From Pseudomonas sp. MWU15-20650 (lineage in GTDB: Bacteria > Pseudomonadota > Gammaproteobacteria > Pseudomonadales > Pseudomonadaceae): a stretch of 64,000 nucleotides of DNA. Under the pieces are notes generated by a model. The model worked only from the letters and a program-made list of their open reading frames with translations. It did not search any database and was not told the origin of the DNA. Positions within the stretch are counted from its first letter, which is position 1. Each line of letters begins with the position of its first letter. This document shows, in pieces, positions 17,235-28,493 of this stretch. Both the position numbers and the translations under genes were made by a program. Where the stretch lies: the NCBI RefSeq assembly GCF_023242475.1, contig NZ_JALJFG010000005.1, positions 145,543 to 209,542 on the forward strand, in the 5' to 3' direction.

Positions 17235-18462
17235 ATGGTTTTTGTTGTTCCTTGTAGGCGTTCAGCGCACTGAGCCGTTCGCGCTTGAGTGCCTCGCCCA
17301 GTTCGGGGCCTTTGAAGCCTTTCTCCAGCAATGGCGCCACCGCGACCGAGCGGGCTACCTTTGCCGCTCCACGCAAATACTGCGCCTGTGGATAACTGCG
17401 TTGCTCAAAACCTTGGCGGCCACGAGCGTCCATTTCGCAGGCCACCACAAACTCTTCAAAGCGTTGCGGCCGACGGTACACGTCGAAGTTTTGCAGCAAC
17501 TCCAGCAATGTCGAGGCCTTGAGCTCCAGCGCACGATGACCATGGGTGTGATATTGGCCCACCAGCAAGGCCAACTCCTGGCAATCCCTTGGCACCTTGA
17601 AGCGCTCGTTCACCGCCTTGATCAGCTTCAGGCCGCGATGCTCGTGTGCAATGTGCTGCGGCAACTTATCCACAGGCGTGAGGCCTTTGCCCAAATCGTG
17701 CAGTAGGCATGCCCAGCGCACGGTCAGCGGTTGTGTGTGCAAGGCTGCCTGTTCCAGCACGCTCAAGGTGTGCACGCCGGTATCGATTTCGGGGTGGTGG
17801 GCCTCGGGTTGCGGTACGCCGAACAGTGCGTCCACTTCCGGTATCAGGGTTTTCAGTGCGTCGCAGTCGCGCAGCACCTGGATAAACACCTGGGGCTGGT
17901 CTTCCATCAGCGCTCGTGAGATTTCCTTCCAGCTGCGTTCCGGCGTCAAGGCTTTCAATTCGCCGGATTCGCTGAGCTGGCGCATCAGTTCAAGTGTTTG
18001 CGGCGCCACGGTAAAACCCAGGTGCGCGTAACGCGCAGCAAAGCGCGCAACACGGAGTACGCGCAGGGGATCTTCGGCGAACGCGGGGGAAACGTGACGC
18101 AAAATGCGGGCTTCAAGATCGCTCTGGCCGCCATAGGGGTCGGTCAAATTGCCGTGGTCGTCCTCGGCGATGGCGTTGATGGTCAGGTCGCGACGGATCA
18201 GGTCTTCTTCCAGCGTCACCTCGGGGCTTGCGTGAAACACAAAGCCGCCGTAACCCCGGCCGCTCTTTCGTTCGGTACGGGCGAGGGCATATTCATCGCC
18301 ATTTTTCGGGTCGAGGAATACCGGGAAATCAGCGCCCACCGGCTTATAGCCTTTGGCAAGCATCTCTTGGGTGGTTGCACCCACGACGACGCGGTCGATA
18401 TCAGTGACCTTGATGCCCAGAAGGCGATCACGCACCGCACCGCCAACTTTGTAGATTTTCAT
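17230..18462 (-). CDS. cca: Multifunctional CCA-adding tRNA nucleotidyltransferase with HD domain
   Basis: Adds or repairs the 3' CCA of tRNAs. The 410-residue long bacterial form has a class II nucleotidyltransferase head ([16 protein letters not shown]; catalytic acidic pair in TDIDRVVVG near residues 21-23) and an [10 protein letters not shown] motif. A C-terminal HD phosphohydrolase domain (about 225-330; [17 protein letters not shown] and LLHDLGKG) gives the E. coli protein its phosphatase and 2',3'-cyclic phosphodiesterase activities. GGAGG lies upstream of the ATG at 18462. The TAG stop is provided by the REP palindrome shared with folK. Confidence 0.95.
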   Translation of the reverse strand: MKIYKVGGAVRDRLLGIKVTDIDRVVVGATTQEMLAKGYKPVGADFPVFLDPKNGDEYALARTERKSGRGYGGFVFHASPEVTLEEDLIRRDLTINAIAEDDHGNLTDPYGGQSDLEARILRHVSPAFAEDPLRVLRVARFAARYAHLGFTVAPQTLELMRQLSESGELKALTPERSWKEISRALMEDQPQVFIQVLRDCDALKTLIPEVDALFGVPQPEAHHPEIDTGVHTLSVLEQAALHTQPLTVRWACLLHDLGKGLTPVDKLPQHIAHEHRGLKLIKAVNERFKVPRDCQELALLVGQYHTHGHRALELKASTLLELLQNFDVYRRPQRFEEFVVACEMDARGRQGFEQRSYPQAQYLRGAAKVARSVAVAPLLEKGFKGPELGEALKRERLSALNAYKEQQKPL

Positions 18463-18525
18463 GAAAAAGCCTCCATTAGCGGCACAGGATAACGCCTGAG
18501 CCTGGCCAATGGAGGCTTTGCTGGT

Positions 18526-20091
18526 TCAGAGATGAACGACGGCCAGGTCCAGGCGGCCGTAGTCGTTGTCGTTATGGTCGGTGCGCGGTGGCACATGGTG
18601 GGTTTTCATCACTTGGTCGCCCTGCAGGGTTTCCAGGTGGATATCGAAGCCCCATAGCCGGTGCAGGTGCTTGAGCACCTCCTCGGTGGATTCGCCCAGC
18701 GGCTTGCGGTCATGTTGCTGGTGACGCAAGGTCAGCGAGCGGTCGCCGCGCATATCGATGCTGTAGATCTGCACGTTAGGTTCGCGATTACCCAGGTTGT
18801 ACTGGGCGGCCAGGGTTTCGCGAATGACCCGGTACCCGGGTTCATCGTGGATAGCCGGTACCACCAGGTCGTCCTTGAGGTCGTCGTCCAGGATGCTGAA
18901 CAGCTTGAGGTCGCGAATCACCTGGGGGGACAGGTACTGCAGGATAAAACTCTCATCCTTGAAGCTGCTCATGGCGAACTTGATGGTGGACAGCCAGTCA
19001 CTGCCGGCAATCTCCGGAAACCAGCGACGGTCCTCTTCGGTGGGGTTTTCGCACATGCGTCGGATATCGCGGTACATGGCAAAGCCCAGGGCATAGGGGT
19101 TGATACCGTTGTAATACGGGCTGTCGAAGCCGGGTTGGAATACTACGCTGGTGTGTGAGGTCAGGAACTCCATCATGAAGCCGTCAGTCACCAGGCCCTC
19201 GTCGTACAGGTCGTTCATCAGGGTGTAATGCCAGAACGTCGCCCAGCCTTCGTTCATCACCTGGGTTTGGCGCTGTGGATAAAAATACTGGGCGATCTTG
19301 CGCACAATGCGCACGATTTCCCGCTGCCATGGCTCCAGGAGCGGTGCGTGTTTTTCCAGGAAATACAGGATGTTTTCCTGAGGTTCGGCGGGGAAGCGGG
19401 CATTATCCTTATCGCTGTTTTTGCCGGCGCGCTTTGGAATGGTGCGCCACAGGTCGTTGATCTGCTTCTGCAGGTGTTCCTCGCGTTCCTTCTGACGCAG
19501 GCGTTCCTCCTCGGCCGAAATCGGGTACGGGCGCTTGTAGCGGTCAACGCCGTAGTTCATCAGGGCATGGCAGGAGTCGAGCAGGTCTTCCACCGCATCG
19601 ATGCCATGACGTTCTTCGCACTGCATGATGTACTGCTTGGCGAACACCAGGTAATCGATGATCGAACTGGCATCAGTCCAGGTGCGAAACAGGTAGTTGC
19701 CTTTGAAAAAGCTGTTGTGCCCGTAGCAGGCGTGGGCGACGACCAGCGCCTGCATGCAGATGGTGTTCTCCTCCATCAGGTAGGCGATGCACGGGTCTGA
19801 GTTGATGACGATCTCGTAGGCCAGGCCCATCTGTCCTCGGGTGTAGGATTTTTCAGTGCTGAGGAAGTGTTTACCGTAGGACCAATGGTGATAACCCAAC
19901 GGCATGCCCACCGAGGCATAGGCATCCATCATCTGTTCGGCGGTGATGACTTCGATCTGGTTGGGGTAGGTGTCCAGGGCATAACCCGCCGCGATACGGC
20001 TGATTTCCCGGTCATAGGCCTGGATCAGTTCAAAGGTCCACTCGGACCCCGTGGATATGGGTTGGCGCTTATGCTCTTTTTTGGCGGTCAT
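18526..20091 (-). CDS. SpoVR family protein (YcgB-like)
   Basis: A 521-residue protein of the SpoVR/YcgB family. SpoVR acts in spore cortex formation in Bacillus, but in proteobacteria the family is stationary-phase or stress associated and its biochemistry is unknown. Recognisable blocks are [36 protein letters not shown] and [17 protein letters not shown]. Conserved His and Glu residues suggest a metal site, which is my inference. Its ATG overlaps the stop codon of yeaH by four bases (ATGA), so translation is coupled. The trio prkA-yeaH-spoVR is widespread and probably forms one functional unit around the PrkA kinase. Confidence 0.93.
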   Translation of the reverse strand: MTAKKEHKRQPISTGSEWTFELIQAYDREISRIAAGYALDTYPNQIEVITAEQMMDAYASVGMPLGYHHWSYGKHFLSTEKSYTRGQMGLAYEIVINSDPCIAYLMEENTICMQALVVAHACYGHNSFFKGNYLFRTWTDASSIIDYLVFAKQYIMQCEERHGIDAVEDLLDSCHALMNYGVDRYKRPYPISAEEERLRQKEREEHLQKQINDLWRTIPKRAGKNSDKDNARFPAEPQENILYFLEKHAPLLEPWQREIVRIVRKIAQYFYPQRQTQVMNEGWATFWHYTLMNDLYDEGLVTDGFMMEFLTSHTSVVFQPGFDSPYYNGINPYALGFAMYRDIRRMCENPTEEDRRWFPEIAGSDWLSTIKFAMSSFKDESFILQYLSPQVIRDLKLFSILDDDLKDDLVVPAIHDEPGYRVIRETLAAQYNLGNREPNVQIYSIDMRGDRSLTLRHQQHDRKPLGESTEEVLKHLHRLWGFDIHLETLQGDQVMKTHHVPPRTDHNDNDYGRLDLAVVHL

Positions 20092-21359
20092 GTCACTAAC
20101 CTGCGCTGGAAGAGTTCACGGAAGACCGGGTAGATATCGCCGGCCGAGACCAGTTGCTGCTGGGCGAATGTGTCGGCAAAGGCTTCGCCGATGCGCTCAT
20201 ATTCGAACCACAGTGCCTGATGCTCACGGGGGGTGATCTCGACGTAAGTGTAGTACTGCACGAACGGCATGATCTGGTTGATCAGGATGTCGCGGCAGAT
20301 CGGCGAATCGTCGTTCCAGTTGTCACCGTCGGATGCCTGGGCGGCGTAGATATTCCAGTCGTTGGCTGGATAACGTTCGGCCATGATCTCCTGCATCAGC
20401 TTCAAGGCGCTGGACACGATGGTGCCGCCGGTTTCCCGCGAGTAGAAGAACTCCTCTTCGTCCACTTCCCGGGCGCTGGTGTGATGGCGGATGAACACCA
20501 CATCGATCTTGTCGTAGTTGCGCTTCAGAAACAGGTACAGCAGGATGAAGAATCGCTTGGCGATATCCTTGGTCGCCTGGGTCATGGATCCGGACACATC
20601 CATCAGGCAGAACATCACGGCCTTGGAGCTGGGGTTGGGTTGCTTGACCAGCAGGTTGTATTTCAAGTCGAAAGTATCGAGGAAGGGCACGCGATGAATA
20701 CGCGCGCTGAGTTTTTCTATTTCAGCCTCTATTTTCTGGATATCACCGAAGTTGTCCGGTTCTTCGCGCTTTAAGCGCGCCAACTCTTCCTTGGCTTCCT
20801 TCAGCTTGGCGCGGCTGCTGCCTGAGAGGGCGATGCGTCGGGCGTGCGCCGAGCGCAGGGTGCGGATGATATTGATCCGGGAAGGGTTGCCTTCGTTGCT
20901 GATCCCCGCACGTACGGTCTTGAACGTGTCGGTGCCGGTCAGGTTGCGCTTGACCAGGTTGGGCAGTTCCAGGTCCTCGAACATGAATTCGAGGAATTCT
21001 TCCTGGGTAATCTGGAAGACGAACTCATCCATGCCTTCGCCGGAGTTACCTGCCTTGCCCGGGCCTTTGCCACCGCCACCGCCCTGGGGGCGCTGGATGT
21101 GCTCGCCGGTGGTGAACTCCTTGTTTCCGGGGTGCACGACAGTTTGCTTGCCGCCTCGGCCGTGGTGCAGCACCGGTTCGTCGATGTCCCTTCCCGGTAT
21201 GCTGATTTGTTCGCCATGCTCCATGTCGGTGATGGAGCGGCGGCTGACGGCCTCTTCTACGGCCTTTTTGATGTGGTCACGGTAACGCCGCAGGAAACGC
21301 TGACGGTTTACCGTGCTCTTGTTCTTGCCATTGAGGCGTCGGTCGATCACATAGCTCAT
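20088..21359 (-). CDS. yeaH: YeaH/YhbH family protein with von Willebrand A-like domain (UPF0229)
   Basis: A 423-residue DUF444 protein. The N-terminus is basic ([20 protein letters not shown]), a glycine- and proline-rich stretch lies near residues 85-110, and the C-terminal half has a VWA-like fold with the metal-site signature [20 protein letters not shown]. The partner in E. coli, YeaG/PrkA, is co-transcribed with it under RpoS and nitrogen control. The exact function is unknown; relatives of this pairing (AAA+ ATPase plus VWA protein) often act on a protein complex. A repeat-rich 117 bp gap separates it from prkA. Confidence 0.92.
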   Translation of the reverse strand: MSYVIDRRLNGKNKSTVNRQRFLRRYRDHIKKAVEEAVSRRSITDMEHGEQISIPGRDIDEPVLHHGRGGKQTVVHPGNKEFTTGEHIQRPQGGGGGKGPGKAGNSGEGMDEFVFQITQEEFLEFMFEDLELPNLVKRNLTGTDTFKTVRAGISNEGNPSRINIIRTLRSAHARRIALSGSSRAKLKEAKEELARLKREEPDNFGDIQKIEAEIEKLSARIHRVPFLDTFDLKYNLLVKQPNPSSKAVMFCLMDVSGSMTQATKDIAKRFFILLYLFLKRNYDKIDVVFIRHHTSAREVDEEEFFYSRETGGTIVSSALKLMQEIMAERYPANDWNIYAAQASDGDNWNDDSPICRDILINQIMPFVQYYTYVEITPREHQALWFEYERIGEAFADTFAQQQLVSAGDIYPVFRELFQRRLVT

Positions 21360-21373
21360 AGGCCCCTCCGGGG

Positions 21374-21470
21374 AGCTTCAAGTCGTAAGCTGCAAGCTAC
21401 AAGAAAGAGCCCGTACGTGCCGGGCTCACTGGCTTTTCTCTTGCGGCTTGTAGCTAGAAGCTTGCAGCTG
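21374..21470. repeat. Long imperfect palindrome with central hairpin between prkA and yeaH
   Basis: The arms are built from AAGCTGCAAGCTACAAG-type units and face each other across a core hairpin (GAGCCCG / CGGGCTC, 21407-21427). On the minus strand the core is followed by TTTCTT, so it can act as a partial terminator after prkA. AGCT-GCAAGCT-rich elements of this kind are scattered in Pseudomonas intergenic regions. Confidence 0.75.
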
Positions 21471-21476
21471 CTTCTC

Positions 21477-23399
21477 TCACTGCGATTTCCGGACCCGTAG
21501 GTACCATTCCGAAAGAAGGCGTACCTGTTTGTCGGTGTAGCCGCGCTCGACCATTCGAGTAACGAAGTCGTTGTGTTTTTGCTGATCCTCTTTGCTGGCC
21601 TTGGCGTTGAAGCTGATGACCGGCAGCAAATCCTCTGTGTTCGAGAACATTTTCTTCTCGATGACCACCCGCAACTTCTCATAGCTGAGCCAGGTGGGGT
21701 TCTTGCCGTTGTTGTTGGCGCGGGCGCGAAGCACGAAGTTGACGATTTCGTTGCGGAAATCCTTCGGATTGCTGATACCCGCCGGTTTCTCGATCTTTTC
21801 CAGTTCCTCGTTGAGGGCAACACGGTTGAGGATCTCGCCGGTTTCCGGATCGCGATATTCCTGATCCTGGATCCAGAAGTCGGCGTACAGCACATAGCGG
21901 TCGAAGATGTTCTGGCCGTACTCGCTGTAGGACTCCAGGTACGCGGTCTGGATTTCCTTGCCGATAAACTCGATGTAGCGCGGTGCCAGGTATTCCTTGA
22001 GGAAGCGCAGGTAGCGTTCGCGGGTTTCGGCCTGGAATTGCTCCTGTTCGATCTGTTGTTCCAGCACGTAGAGCAGGTGCACCGGGTTGGCGGCGATCTC
22101 GTGGGGGTCGAAGTTGAACACCTTGGAGAGGATCTTGAACGCGAAGCGCGTCGACAGCCCATTCATGCCCTCATCAACGCCGGCTGTGTCGCGGTACTCC
22201 TGGATCGATTTGGCCTTGGGGTCGGTGTCCTTGAGATTTTCGCCGTCGTACACGCGCATTTTCGAGTAGATGTTCGAGTTTTCCGGCTCTTTGAGGCGCG
22301 ACAGCACGGTGAACTGGGCGAGCATCTTCAAGGTGTCGGGTGCACAGTGGGCCTTGGCCAGGGAGCTGTTGAACAGAAGCTTGTCGTAAATCTTGATTTC
22401 ATCGCTGACCCGCAGGCAGTACGGCACCTTGACGATATAGATCCGGTCAATGAAGGCTTCGTTGTTCTTATTGTTGCGGAAGGTGTGCCATTCCGATTCG
22501 TTGGAGTGCGCCAGCAGGATCCCGGTGAACGGAATCGCGCCGAGCCCTTCGGTACTGTTGTAGTTACCTTCCTGGGTGGCAGTGAGCAGTGGGTGCAGCA
22601 CCTTGATCGGCGCCTTGAACATCTCCACAAATTCCATCAGGCCCTGGTTGGCCCGGCACAGCGCGCCCGAATAGCTGTAGGCGTCGGCGTCGTTCTGCGG
22701 GAATTCCTCCAGTTTGCGAATGTCGACCTTGCCGACCAGTGCCGAGATGTCCTGGTTGTTTTCGTCGCCCGGTTCGGTTTTTGCCACGCCGATCTGGTTG
22801 AGGATCGAGGGGTAGAGTTTCACCACGCGGAACTGGCTGATATCTCCGCCAAACTCGGCCAGGCGCTTGGTGGCCCACGGCGACATGATGGTGTTGAGGT
22901 AGCGGCGTGGGATGCCGAAGTCTTCTTCGAGGATTGCGCCATCTTCCGTGGCGTTGAACAGGCCCAGGGGCGACTCGAAGACTGGAGAGCCCTTGATCGC
23001 GTAGAAGGGCACCTTCTCGATCAATTGTTTGAGCTTTTCGGCCAGGGACGATTTGCCACCACCGACCGGGCCGAGCAGGTAGAGGATCTGTTTCTTCTCT
23101 TCCAGGCCCTGGGCGGCATGGCGGAAGTAGGAGACGATCTGGTCGATGCATTCTTCCATGCCATGGAAGTCTTCAAAGGCCGGGTAGCGGCGGATCACCT
23201 TATTGGAGAATATTCGCGACAGGCGCGAATTGTTGGCGGTTTCCACCAGCTCCGGCTCGCCGATCGCCAATAGCAGGCGTTCAGCGGCAGAGGCATAGGT
23301 GCTACGGTCCTGCTTGCACAGCTCGAGATACTCTTGCAGCGTGAGTTCTTCCTGCTGTGTGGACGCGAAGCGTTGTTGGAAGTGGCTGAAAATACTCAT
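21477..23399 (-). CDS. prkA: PrkA-type serine protein kinase / AAA+ ATPase
   Basis: The 640-residue PrkA/YeaG protein combines an N-terminal AAA+ module (Walker A GPVGGGKSSLAEKLK near residue 108) with a C-terminal kinase-like domain (about 390-635). Bacillus PrkA and E. coli YeaG have been described as stress or stationary-phase kinases, with more recent work pointing to an ATP-dependent protease-like role; the target here is unknown. The ATG at 23399 follows GAGGTG and gives MSIFSHFQQRFASTQQEELT, the usual family start. An open frame extends upstream to 23477 without support. It is the first gene of the prkA-yeaH-spoVR unit. Confidence 0.94.
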   Translation of the reverse strand: MSIFSHFQQRFASTQQEELTLQEYLELCKQDRSTYASAAERLLLAIGEPELVETANNSRLSRIFSNKVIRRYPAFEDFHGMEECIDQIVSYFRHAAQGLEEKKQILYLLGPVGGGKSSLAEKLKQLIEKVPFYAIKGSPVFESPLGLFNATEDGAILEEDFGIPRRYLNTIMSPWATKRLAEFGGDISQFRVVKLYPSILNQIGVAKTEPGDENNQDISALVGKVDIRKLEEFPQNDADAYSYSGALCRANQGLMEFVEMFKAPIKVLHPLLTATQEGNYNSTEGLGAIPFTGILLAHSNESEWHTFRNNKNNEAFIDRIYIVKVPYCLRVSDEIKIYDKLLFNSSLAKAHCAPDTLKMLAQFTVLSRLKEPENSNIYSKMRVYDGENLKDTDPKAKSIQEYRDTAGVDEGMNGLSTRFAFKILSKVFNFDPHEIAANPVHLLYVLEQQIEQEQFQAETRERYLRFLKEYLAPRYIEFIGKEIQTAYLESYSEYGQNIFDRYVLYADFWIQDQEYRDPETGEILNRVALNEELEKIEKPAGISNPKDFRNEIVNFVLRARANNNGKNPTWLSYEKLRVVIEKKMFSNTEDLLPVISFNAKASKEDQQKHNDFVTRMVERGYTDKQVRLLSEWYLRVRKSQ

Positions 23400-23687
23400 G
23401 ACGTCGTCACCTCGCTCGATACGTGGAGCCGACGCCGGATCAGTCAGTCGATGCTGGCAGTCATTGACGGACGCCAATGGCTGTTTTCCCCCCAGAACAC
23501 CCTCAAACGCTACCGATGACCCGTACGCCGGTGTACCGGCTCTCCCCTGATTCGGATGGCCTGCGCTTAAGGATAGTTCGGAATCCGGGAGTTCAAGGTG
23601 CGATGCGCAATTAGTTGGCCTGCGCCGTTCGTCAGAAACGGCGCGAACCCAAGCATCACGCGGGGTAGCGGGGTGTGAAAAAAATTA

Positions 23688-24014
23688 TTACGGCTTGCTT
23701 GGGGAAATTTCATCGGGATAGGTCGTACGCCACAGCTCGAAGCCACCGTCCAGGCTGTAGACGTCGGAGAAACCCTGGCTGATCAGGTAGGCGGCCGCGC
23801 TCTGGCTGGAGTTGCCGTGGTAGCAGGCCACGATTAACGGCGCGTCGAGGTCGGCTTGGCGGATGAAATCGGCGATGTTGACGTTGTCCAGGTGCTGGGC
23901 GCCGGTGATGTGGGCAACGGCGTAAGTAGGCTGCTCACGGATATCGACAACCACGGCACCGCTTTTGCGCAGGGCCTGGGCTTGTTCGGGAGGGATACGT
24001 TTGAATTCGCTCAT
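23688..24014 (-). CDS. glpE: Thiosulfate sulfurtransferase GlpE (single-domain rhodanese)
   Basis: Transfers sulfane sulfur from thiosulfate to cyanide or thiol acceptors in the cytoplasm. The 108-residue protein has the six-residue active-site loop headed by C64 ([10 protein letters not shown]) and the [16 protein letters not shown] motif. AGGAG lies upstream of the ATG at 24014. It starts nine bases after apaH ends and is likely co-transcribed with it. About 290 bp of sequence without a gene follow before the prkA start. Confidence 0.92.
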   Translation of the reverse strand: MSEFKRIPPEQAQALRKSGAVVVDIREQPTYAVAHITGAQHLDNVNIADFIRQADLDAPLIVACYHGNSSQSAAAYLISQGFSDVYSLDGGFELWRTTYPDEISPSKP

Positions 24015-24023
24015 GGCGGGCTC

Positions 24024-24872
24024 CTATGGCTTGGCGGCCGGCAGTGTCACAGAAAGGGGAGATTCGCACTGGCAGCTCAGGCGCTCGCCAGTGTCGATGT
24101 TCATCAGGGTCATGGTGCCACCCCACACGCAGCCGGTGTCGAGGGCGAATACGCCGGGCTCATCGCACTTGCCTTCGAGGGCTGCCCAATGACCGAAGAT
24201 GATCTTCGTGTCACGGGTCTTGCGTTCCTTGTGGGCAAACCACGGTTTGTAGCCAGGCAGTGCCGTGTCGGCGCCTTCCTTGCTCTTGAGGTCCAGTTTG
24301 CCTTCGGCGGTACAGAAGCGCATGCGCGTGAAGTAGTTGGTGATCACGCGCAGGCGGGTCACACCGCTGAGGTCGTTGTCCCACTTCACGGGTTCGTTGC
24401 CGTACATCCCGTCGAGGTAGGCGGTGTACAGGTTGTCATCGGTCAGTGCATTTTCAACTTCGGCGGCGCACTTGAGGGCTTTTTTCAGCGTCCACTGTGG
24501 TGGGATGCCTGCATGGACAAGTGCCATGTCGCGGCTTTCGTCGTAATGCATGAGCTTTTGCTGGCGTAGCCAATCGAGCAGTTCGGCGCGATCCGGCGCT
24601 TCGAGGATTTCCCGCAGCGTGTCGCCCTTTTTCAGACGCTCGATGTTATTGCCCGCCGCCAGCAGGTGCAGGTCATGGTTGCCGAGCACGCACACCAGCG
24701 AGTCCCGCAAGTGATAGAGATAGCGCAGGGTTTCCAGGGACTGCGGGCCGCGGTTGACCAAGTCGCCCACCAGCCAAAGGCGGTCGTGCGATGGGTCGAA
24801 CGCCACGCGCTCCAACAGGCACTTGAGAGGCTCCAGGCAGCCTTGCAGGTCGCCGACCGCGTAGGTTGCCAT
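24024..24872 (-). CDS. apaH: Diadenosine tetraphosphatase (symmetrical)
   Basis: Hydrolyses Ap4A to two ADP, and in recent work also removes Np4 caps from RNA 5' ends. The 282 residues show the metallophosphatase motifs in order: [13 protein letters not shown] at the N-terminus, [12 protein letters not shown] near residue 37 and [11 protein letters not shown] near 63. The start ATG at 24872 overlaps the apaG stop codon by one base. It belongs to the conserved order lptD-surA-pdxA-rsmA-apaG-apaH. Confidence 0.97.
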   Translation of the reverse strand: MATYAVGDLQGCLEPLKCLLERVAFDPSHDRLWLVGDLVNRGPQSLETLRYLYHLRDSLVCVLGNHDLHLLAAGNNIERLKKGDTLREILEAPDRAELLDWLRQQKLMHYDESRDMALVHAGIPPQWTLKKALKCAAEVENALTDDNLYTAYLDGMYGNEPVKWDNDLSGVTRLRVITNYFTRMRFCTAEGKLDLKSKEGADTALPGYKPWFAHKERKTRDTKIIFGHWAALEGKCDEPGVFALDTGCVWGGTMTLMNIDTGERLSCQCESPLSVTLPAAKP

Positions 24873-25252
24873 CAGTGCAGGGCTCCGGGCACCGCGAGGC
24901 GGAAGGGCGCGATGATTGCGTCGAACAGTTGACCGTCGGTTGCCTTCATCTGATACGAGCCTTGCATGGTGCCAACCTTGGAGGTCATTACCGTGCCGCT
25001 GCTGTAGGTGTGGCTGGCGCCGATGTCGATCAACGGTTGCTGGCCGACAACACCGGCGCCGCGTACTTCCTCGACCTGGCCGTCACCGTCGGTGATGACC
25101 CAGTGGCGCGACAGCAGCTTGGCCGGCACCTGCCCGTTGTTTTTCACCGTGATGGTGTAGGCAAAGGCAAAACGATTCTGTTCAGGTTGCGATTGTTCCG
25201 CCAGGAAGCGGGTGACGACGCTGACGTCGATCTGGTAGCGAGGATCGGACAT
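24872..25252 (-). CDS. apaG: ApaG (Co2+/Mg2+ efflux protein, DUF525)
   Basis: A small all-beta protein (126 residues, fibronectin III-like fold). The characteristic family block is [20 protein letters not shown], followed by [17 protein letters not shown]. Its role is not settled; in Salmonella corD mutants it affected cobalt and magnesium efflux. It lies between rsmA (105 bp gap) and apaH (one-base overlap), so it is likely translated together with apaH. Confidence 0.95.
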   Translation of the reverse strand: MSDPRYQIDVSVVTRFLAEQSQPEQNRFAFAYTITVKNNGQVPAKLLSRHWVITDGDGQVEEVRGAGVVGQQPLIDIGASHTYSSGTVMTSKVGTMQGSYQMKATDGQLFDAIIAPFRLAVPGALH

Positions 25253-25357
25253 GCAAGAGGCCTTAAGAGCAAAAGCGGAGGACAGCAGATGCGGATCAGT
25301 CTAGGCCAAGAGGTGGGCACTAGGCCAGACATGCTGTCTGGCCTGGCACAGCAGGTT

Positions 25358-26170
25358 TCACTGCGCAGCGGGCGCCGGCTGGATAGCCAGTTGGTCGGCC
25401 AGGCGTACGAAGGCGGCCAGGTCCAGTTGCTCGGGGCGCAGGCTGCCATCAACGCCGGCAGCTTCGATTTCGGCGTTGCTCAGCAGGGCCTTGAGCGTGT
25501 TGCGCAGGGTTTTGCGGCGTTGGTTGAACGCTTCGCGTACCACGCGTTCCAGCAATTTATGATCCTTGGCCGGGTGTGGCAGTACGGCGTGAGGTACCAG
25601 TCGCACGATGGCCGAGTCGACCTTCGGTGGCGGGTTGAACGCACCCGGGCCAACGTTGAACAGGTGTTCGACGCGGCAGTGGTACTGAACCATGATCGAC
25701 AAGCGACCCCAATCGCCGCCGCCCGGGCCGGCAGCCAGGCGCTCTACCACTTCTTTTTGCAGCATGAAGTGCATGTCGCGGATGATCCCGGCGTTGTTCA
25801 GCAGGTGGAAAATCAGCGGTGTGGAGATGTTGTACGGCAGGTTACCCACAACGCGCAGGCTGTTGGGCGCGGCATTGAGGCTGTTGAAGTCGAACTTCAG
25901 CGCGTCGCCCTGGTGCAGGTTGAAGTTGGGCTTGTCGGCGAACTGCTGGTTGAGGATCGGGATCAGGTCCTTGTCTAGCTCCACCACGTCCAATTGGCCG
26001 CCGCTGGCCAGCAGGCCTTGGGTCAGAGCGCCCTGGCCCGGGCCGATTTCCAGCAGACGATCTTCAGGCTTGGCATGGATGGAGCGCAGGATACGATCGA
26101 TCACGCCAGCGTCGTGCAGGAAGTTTTGCCCGAAGCGCTTGCGCGCCCGGTGTTGGTAATGCTCGGTCAT
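25358..26170 (-). CDS. rsmA: 16S rRNA (A1518/A1519) dimethyltransferase
   Basis: Also known as ksgA. It dimethylates two adjacent adenosines in the 3' hairpin of 16S rRNA, a late check in 30S assembly; loss gives kasugamycin resistance. The 270-residue protein has the N-terminal [11 protein letters not shown], the SAM site [15 protein letters not shown] (about residues 40-54) and the catalytic NLPYNIS (near 115). The start ATG at 26170 overlaps the pdxA stop codon (ATGA). Confidence 0.97.
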   Translation of the reverse strand: MTEHYQHRARKRFGQNFLHDAGVIDRILRSIHAKPEDRLLEIGPGQGALTQGLLASGGQLDVVELDKDLIPILNQQFADKPNFNLHQGDALKFDFNSLNAAPNSLRVVGNLPYNISTPLIFHLLNNAGIIRDMHFMLQKEVVERLAAGPGGGDWGRLSIMVQYHCRVEHLFNVGPGAFNPPPKVDSAIVRLVPHAVLPHPAKDHKLLERVVREAFNQRRKTLRNTLKALLSNAEIEAAGVDGSLRPEQLDLAAFVRLADQLAIQPAPAAQ

Positions 26171-27156
26171 ATACGGGTCTCGGCCATCTGATAGGCGGTT
26201 TCCAGGGCGACGTGCAGGCTGCCGGTATCGATCTTGCCACTGCCTGCCAGGTCCAGGGCGGTGCCATGGTCGACGGAGGTGCGGATGATCGGCAGGCCCA
26301 GTGTCACGTTGACTGCGGCGCCGAAACCTTTGTATTTCAGCACGGGCAGCCCCTGGTCGTGGTACATCGCCAGCACTGCGTCGCAGTGCTCCAGATATTT
26401 GGGGGTAAACAGAGTGTCTGCTGGCAATGGGCCGCGTAGGTCCATGCCTTCTTGGCGCAGGCGCTCTAATGTCGGTTCAATGATGTCGATTTCTTCACGG
26501 CCCAAGTGTCCGCCTTCACCGGCATGAGGGTTGAGCCCACACACCAGGATTCGCGGTTGGGCAATGCCGAATTTTTGTTGCAGGTCGGTGTGCAGGATGC
26601 GCGTGACGCGCTCAATGCGCTCGGCGGTGATGGCATCGGCGATTTCACGCAGCGGCAGGTGCGTGGTCACCAGGGCTACGCGCAGTCCGCGGGTGGCCAG
26701 CATCATCACGACTTGGGCGGTGTGAGTCAGCTCGGCCAGGAATTCGGTATGGCCGGAAAAGGCGATGCCGGATTCGTTGATGACGCCTTTGTGCACGGGG
26801 GCCGTGATCATGCCGGCGAAGTCGCCGCTGATGCAGCCTTGGCCTGCGCGGGTCAAGGTTTCCAGCACAAATGCTGCATTGGCCGTGTTCAGTTGCCCTG
26901 CAACGACCTTGGCCTGCAGCGGGGTATCCCACACATACAGGCTACCCGCTGGCGCCGGCAGGTCGGGCCAACGGCCCGGTGCCACGTCCAGCAGGTTGAC
27001 AGCCACGCCCAGCTGCGCGGCCCGCTCAAGGAGCAGGTCGCGGCTGGTAATAGCAATCAGGGGGTGTGGCTGGGGTTGCGAGGCGAGCAGCAGGCACAGG
27101 TCTGGACCAATGCCGGCCGGCTCGCCGGGTGTCACCGCAAAACGCTGGGGTTTCAC
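26167..27156 (-). CDS. pdxA: 4-hydroxythreonine-4-phosphate dehydrogenase
   Basis: NAD-dependent oxidation of 4-phosphohydroxy-L-threonine in DXP-dependent pyridoxal phosphate synthesis. The 329-residue protein starts [20 protein letters not shown]. It has the metal and substrate motifs [20 protein letters not shown] (near residue 130), [15 protein letters not shown] (near 210) and [17 protein letters not shown] (near 265). Its ATG overlaps the surA stop codon by four bases and its own stop overlaps rsmA, so three genes are translationally chained. Confidence 0.96.
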   Translation of the reverse strand: MKPQRFAVTPGEPAGIGPDLCLLLASQPQPHPLIAITSRDLLLERAAQLGVAVNLLDVAPGRWPDLPAPAGSLYVWDTPLQAKVVAGQLNTANAAFVLETLTRAGQGCISGDFAGMITAPVHKGVINESGIAFSGHTEFLAELTHTAQVVMMLATRGLRVALVTTHLPLREIADAITAERIERVTRILHTDLQQKFGIAQPRILVCGLNPHAGEGGHLGREEIDIIEPTLERLRQEGMDLRGPLPADTLFTPKYLEHCDAVLAMYHDQGLPVLKYKGFGAAVNVTLGLPIIRTSVDHGTALDLAGSGKIDTGSLHVALETAYQMAETRI

Positions 27157-28493
27157 TTGGGTGCCTGGTCGGTGCCTGTTTGCTCGGCGCCTGGCAGCTT
27201 GTTTTCCACATAGGCTTCGTCACGGATCTGACGCAACCAAGTCTGCAGCTCTTCGTCGTATTTGCGGTTACGCAGTACGGTCAGAGCTTGTTGCTCGCGG
27301 GCCTGGGTGGTGTTGTCGGTGGCGCGACGGCCAAGGACTTCCAGGACATGCCAGCCATATTGGGTCTTGAACGGTTTGGACAGGACGCCTTGCGGGGTCT
27401 TGGCCATTACGTCCTGGAACTCCGGCACCAGTGCTTTCGGGTCGATCCAGTTCAGGTCACCGCCGTTGAGGGCCGAGCCAGGGTCTTCCGAGAAGCTCTT
27501 GGCCAAGGTGGCGAAATCTTCACCGCCTTCGATACGGTCATAGATCTTCTGGGCCAGCTCTTTGGTTTGTGCCTCGGTGCGGATTTCGCTCGGTTTAACC
27601 AGGATGTGACGAACGTGTACTTCGTCTTTCAACGAGGTCTCGCCACCGCGCTTGCCCAGCAGCTTGAGGATGATAAAGCCGCCCGGTGTGCGTGCAGGCT
27701 GGGTGATATCACCCACGCTCATGGCACTCAGTTCGCGGTCGAACGGAGGAGGTAATTGCGCGGCTTTACGCCAGCCCATATCACCACCGTCCAGTGCGTT
27801 ATCGCTACCGGATACGGCGATGGCGGTCTGAGCAAAGTCAGCCCCGGCCTTCAGGCGATCGTAGACTGCTTGAGTCTTGGCGGCGGCTGCATTGAGCTGT
27901 TCGGCGCTGGCGCTGTCAGGCGTCGGGATCAGGATATTGGCCAGGTGCAGTTCTTCGGAGAGCTGCATCTTGCCAAGGTCCGAGGCCAGGAAGTTCTTCA
28001 CTTCCTGTTCGGACACCTGAACCCGCTCGGCCACACGACGCTGGCGCACACGGCTGATGATCATTTCACGCTTGATCTGGTCGCGGGCGTCCTCATAGGA
28101 CAGGCCATCGTGAGCCAGGGCGGCGCGGAACTGATCAATGCTCATGTTGTTGCGCTGAGCAATAGTGCCTACGGCCTGGTTCAGCTCTTCGTCCGAGATA
28201 CGGATGCCGGAGCGTTCGCCGATCTGCAGCTGCAGGTTTTCGACAATCAGGCGTTCCAGCACTTGAGGTTCCAGGACGCTGGTCGGCGGTACACCACCGC
28301 CACGCTTGGCGATGGTTTGCTGAACTTCCTTGACCCGTTGGTCCAGCTGGCTCTGCATGATCACGTCGTTATCGACGATGGCCGCTACTTTATCCAGCTG
28401 TTGAACGGCAGCGTGTGCCGATACGGTGCCCAGGAACAGCGCGCCCAGCACTAGCGGGCGCAGACAATCAGAAAGCTTGATCTTCACGTTCAC
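27153..28493 (-). CDS. surA: Periplasmic chaperone and peptidyl-prolyl isomerase SurA
   Basis: Escorts unfolded outer-membrane proteins, notably LptD, across the periplasm. The 446-residue precursor has a signal peptide ending near residue 28 (LGTVSAHA), an N-terminal chaperone segment, and two parvulin domains (about 180-280, [13 protein letters not shown]; about 290-390, [12 protein letters not shown]). The likely start is GTG at 28493 with AGG upstream; a second GTG is two codons on. The reading frame begins 26 bases before the lptD stop, so client and chaperone overlap and are co-translated. Confidence 0.96.
   Translation of the reverse strand: MNVKIKLSDCLRPLVLGALFLGTVSAHAAVQQLDKVAAIVDNDVIMQSQLDQRVKEVQQTIAKRGGGVPPTSVLEPQVLERLIVENLQLQIGERSGIRISDEELNQAVGTIAQRNNMSIDQFRAALAHDGLSYEDARDQIKREMIISRVRQRRVAERVQVSEQEVKNFLASDLGKMQLSEELHLANILIPTPDSASAEQLNAAAAKTQAVYDRLKAGADFAQTAIAVSGSDNALDGGDMGWRKAAQLPPPFDRELSAMSVGDITQPARTPGGFIILKLLGKRGGETSLKDEVHVRHILVKPSEIRTEAQTKELAQKIYDRIEGGEDFATLAKSFSEDPGSALNGGDLNWIDPKALVPEFQDVMAKTPQGVLSKPFKTQYGWHVLEVLGRRATDNTTQAREQQALTVLRNRKYDEELQTWLRQIRDEAYVENKLPGAEQTGTDQAPK

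Noticed and set aside
21573..23273. Long open frame of 566 codons on the plus strand opposite prkA
   Set aside because: It is antisense to prkA, with codon pattern expected from the complementary strand and no ribosome site.
18526..23399. spoVR-yeaH-prkA as evidence of sporulation
   Set aside because: This trio is widespread in non-sporulating proteobacteria and is linked to stress and stationary phase.
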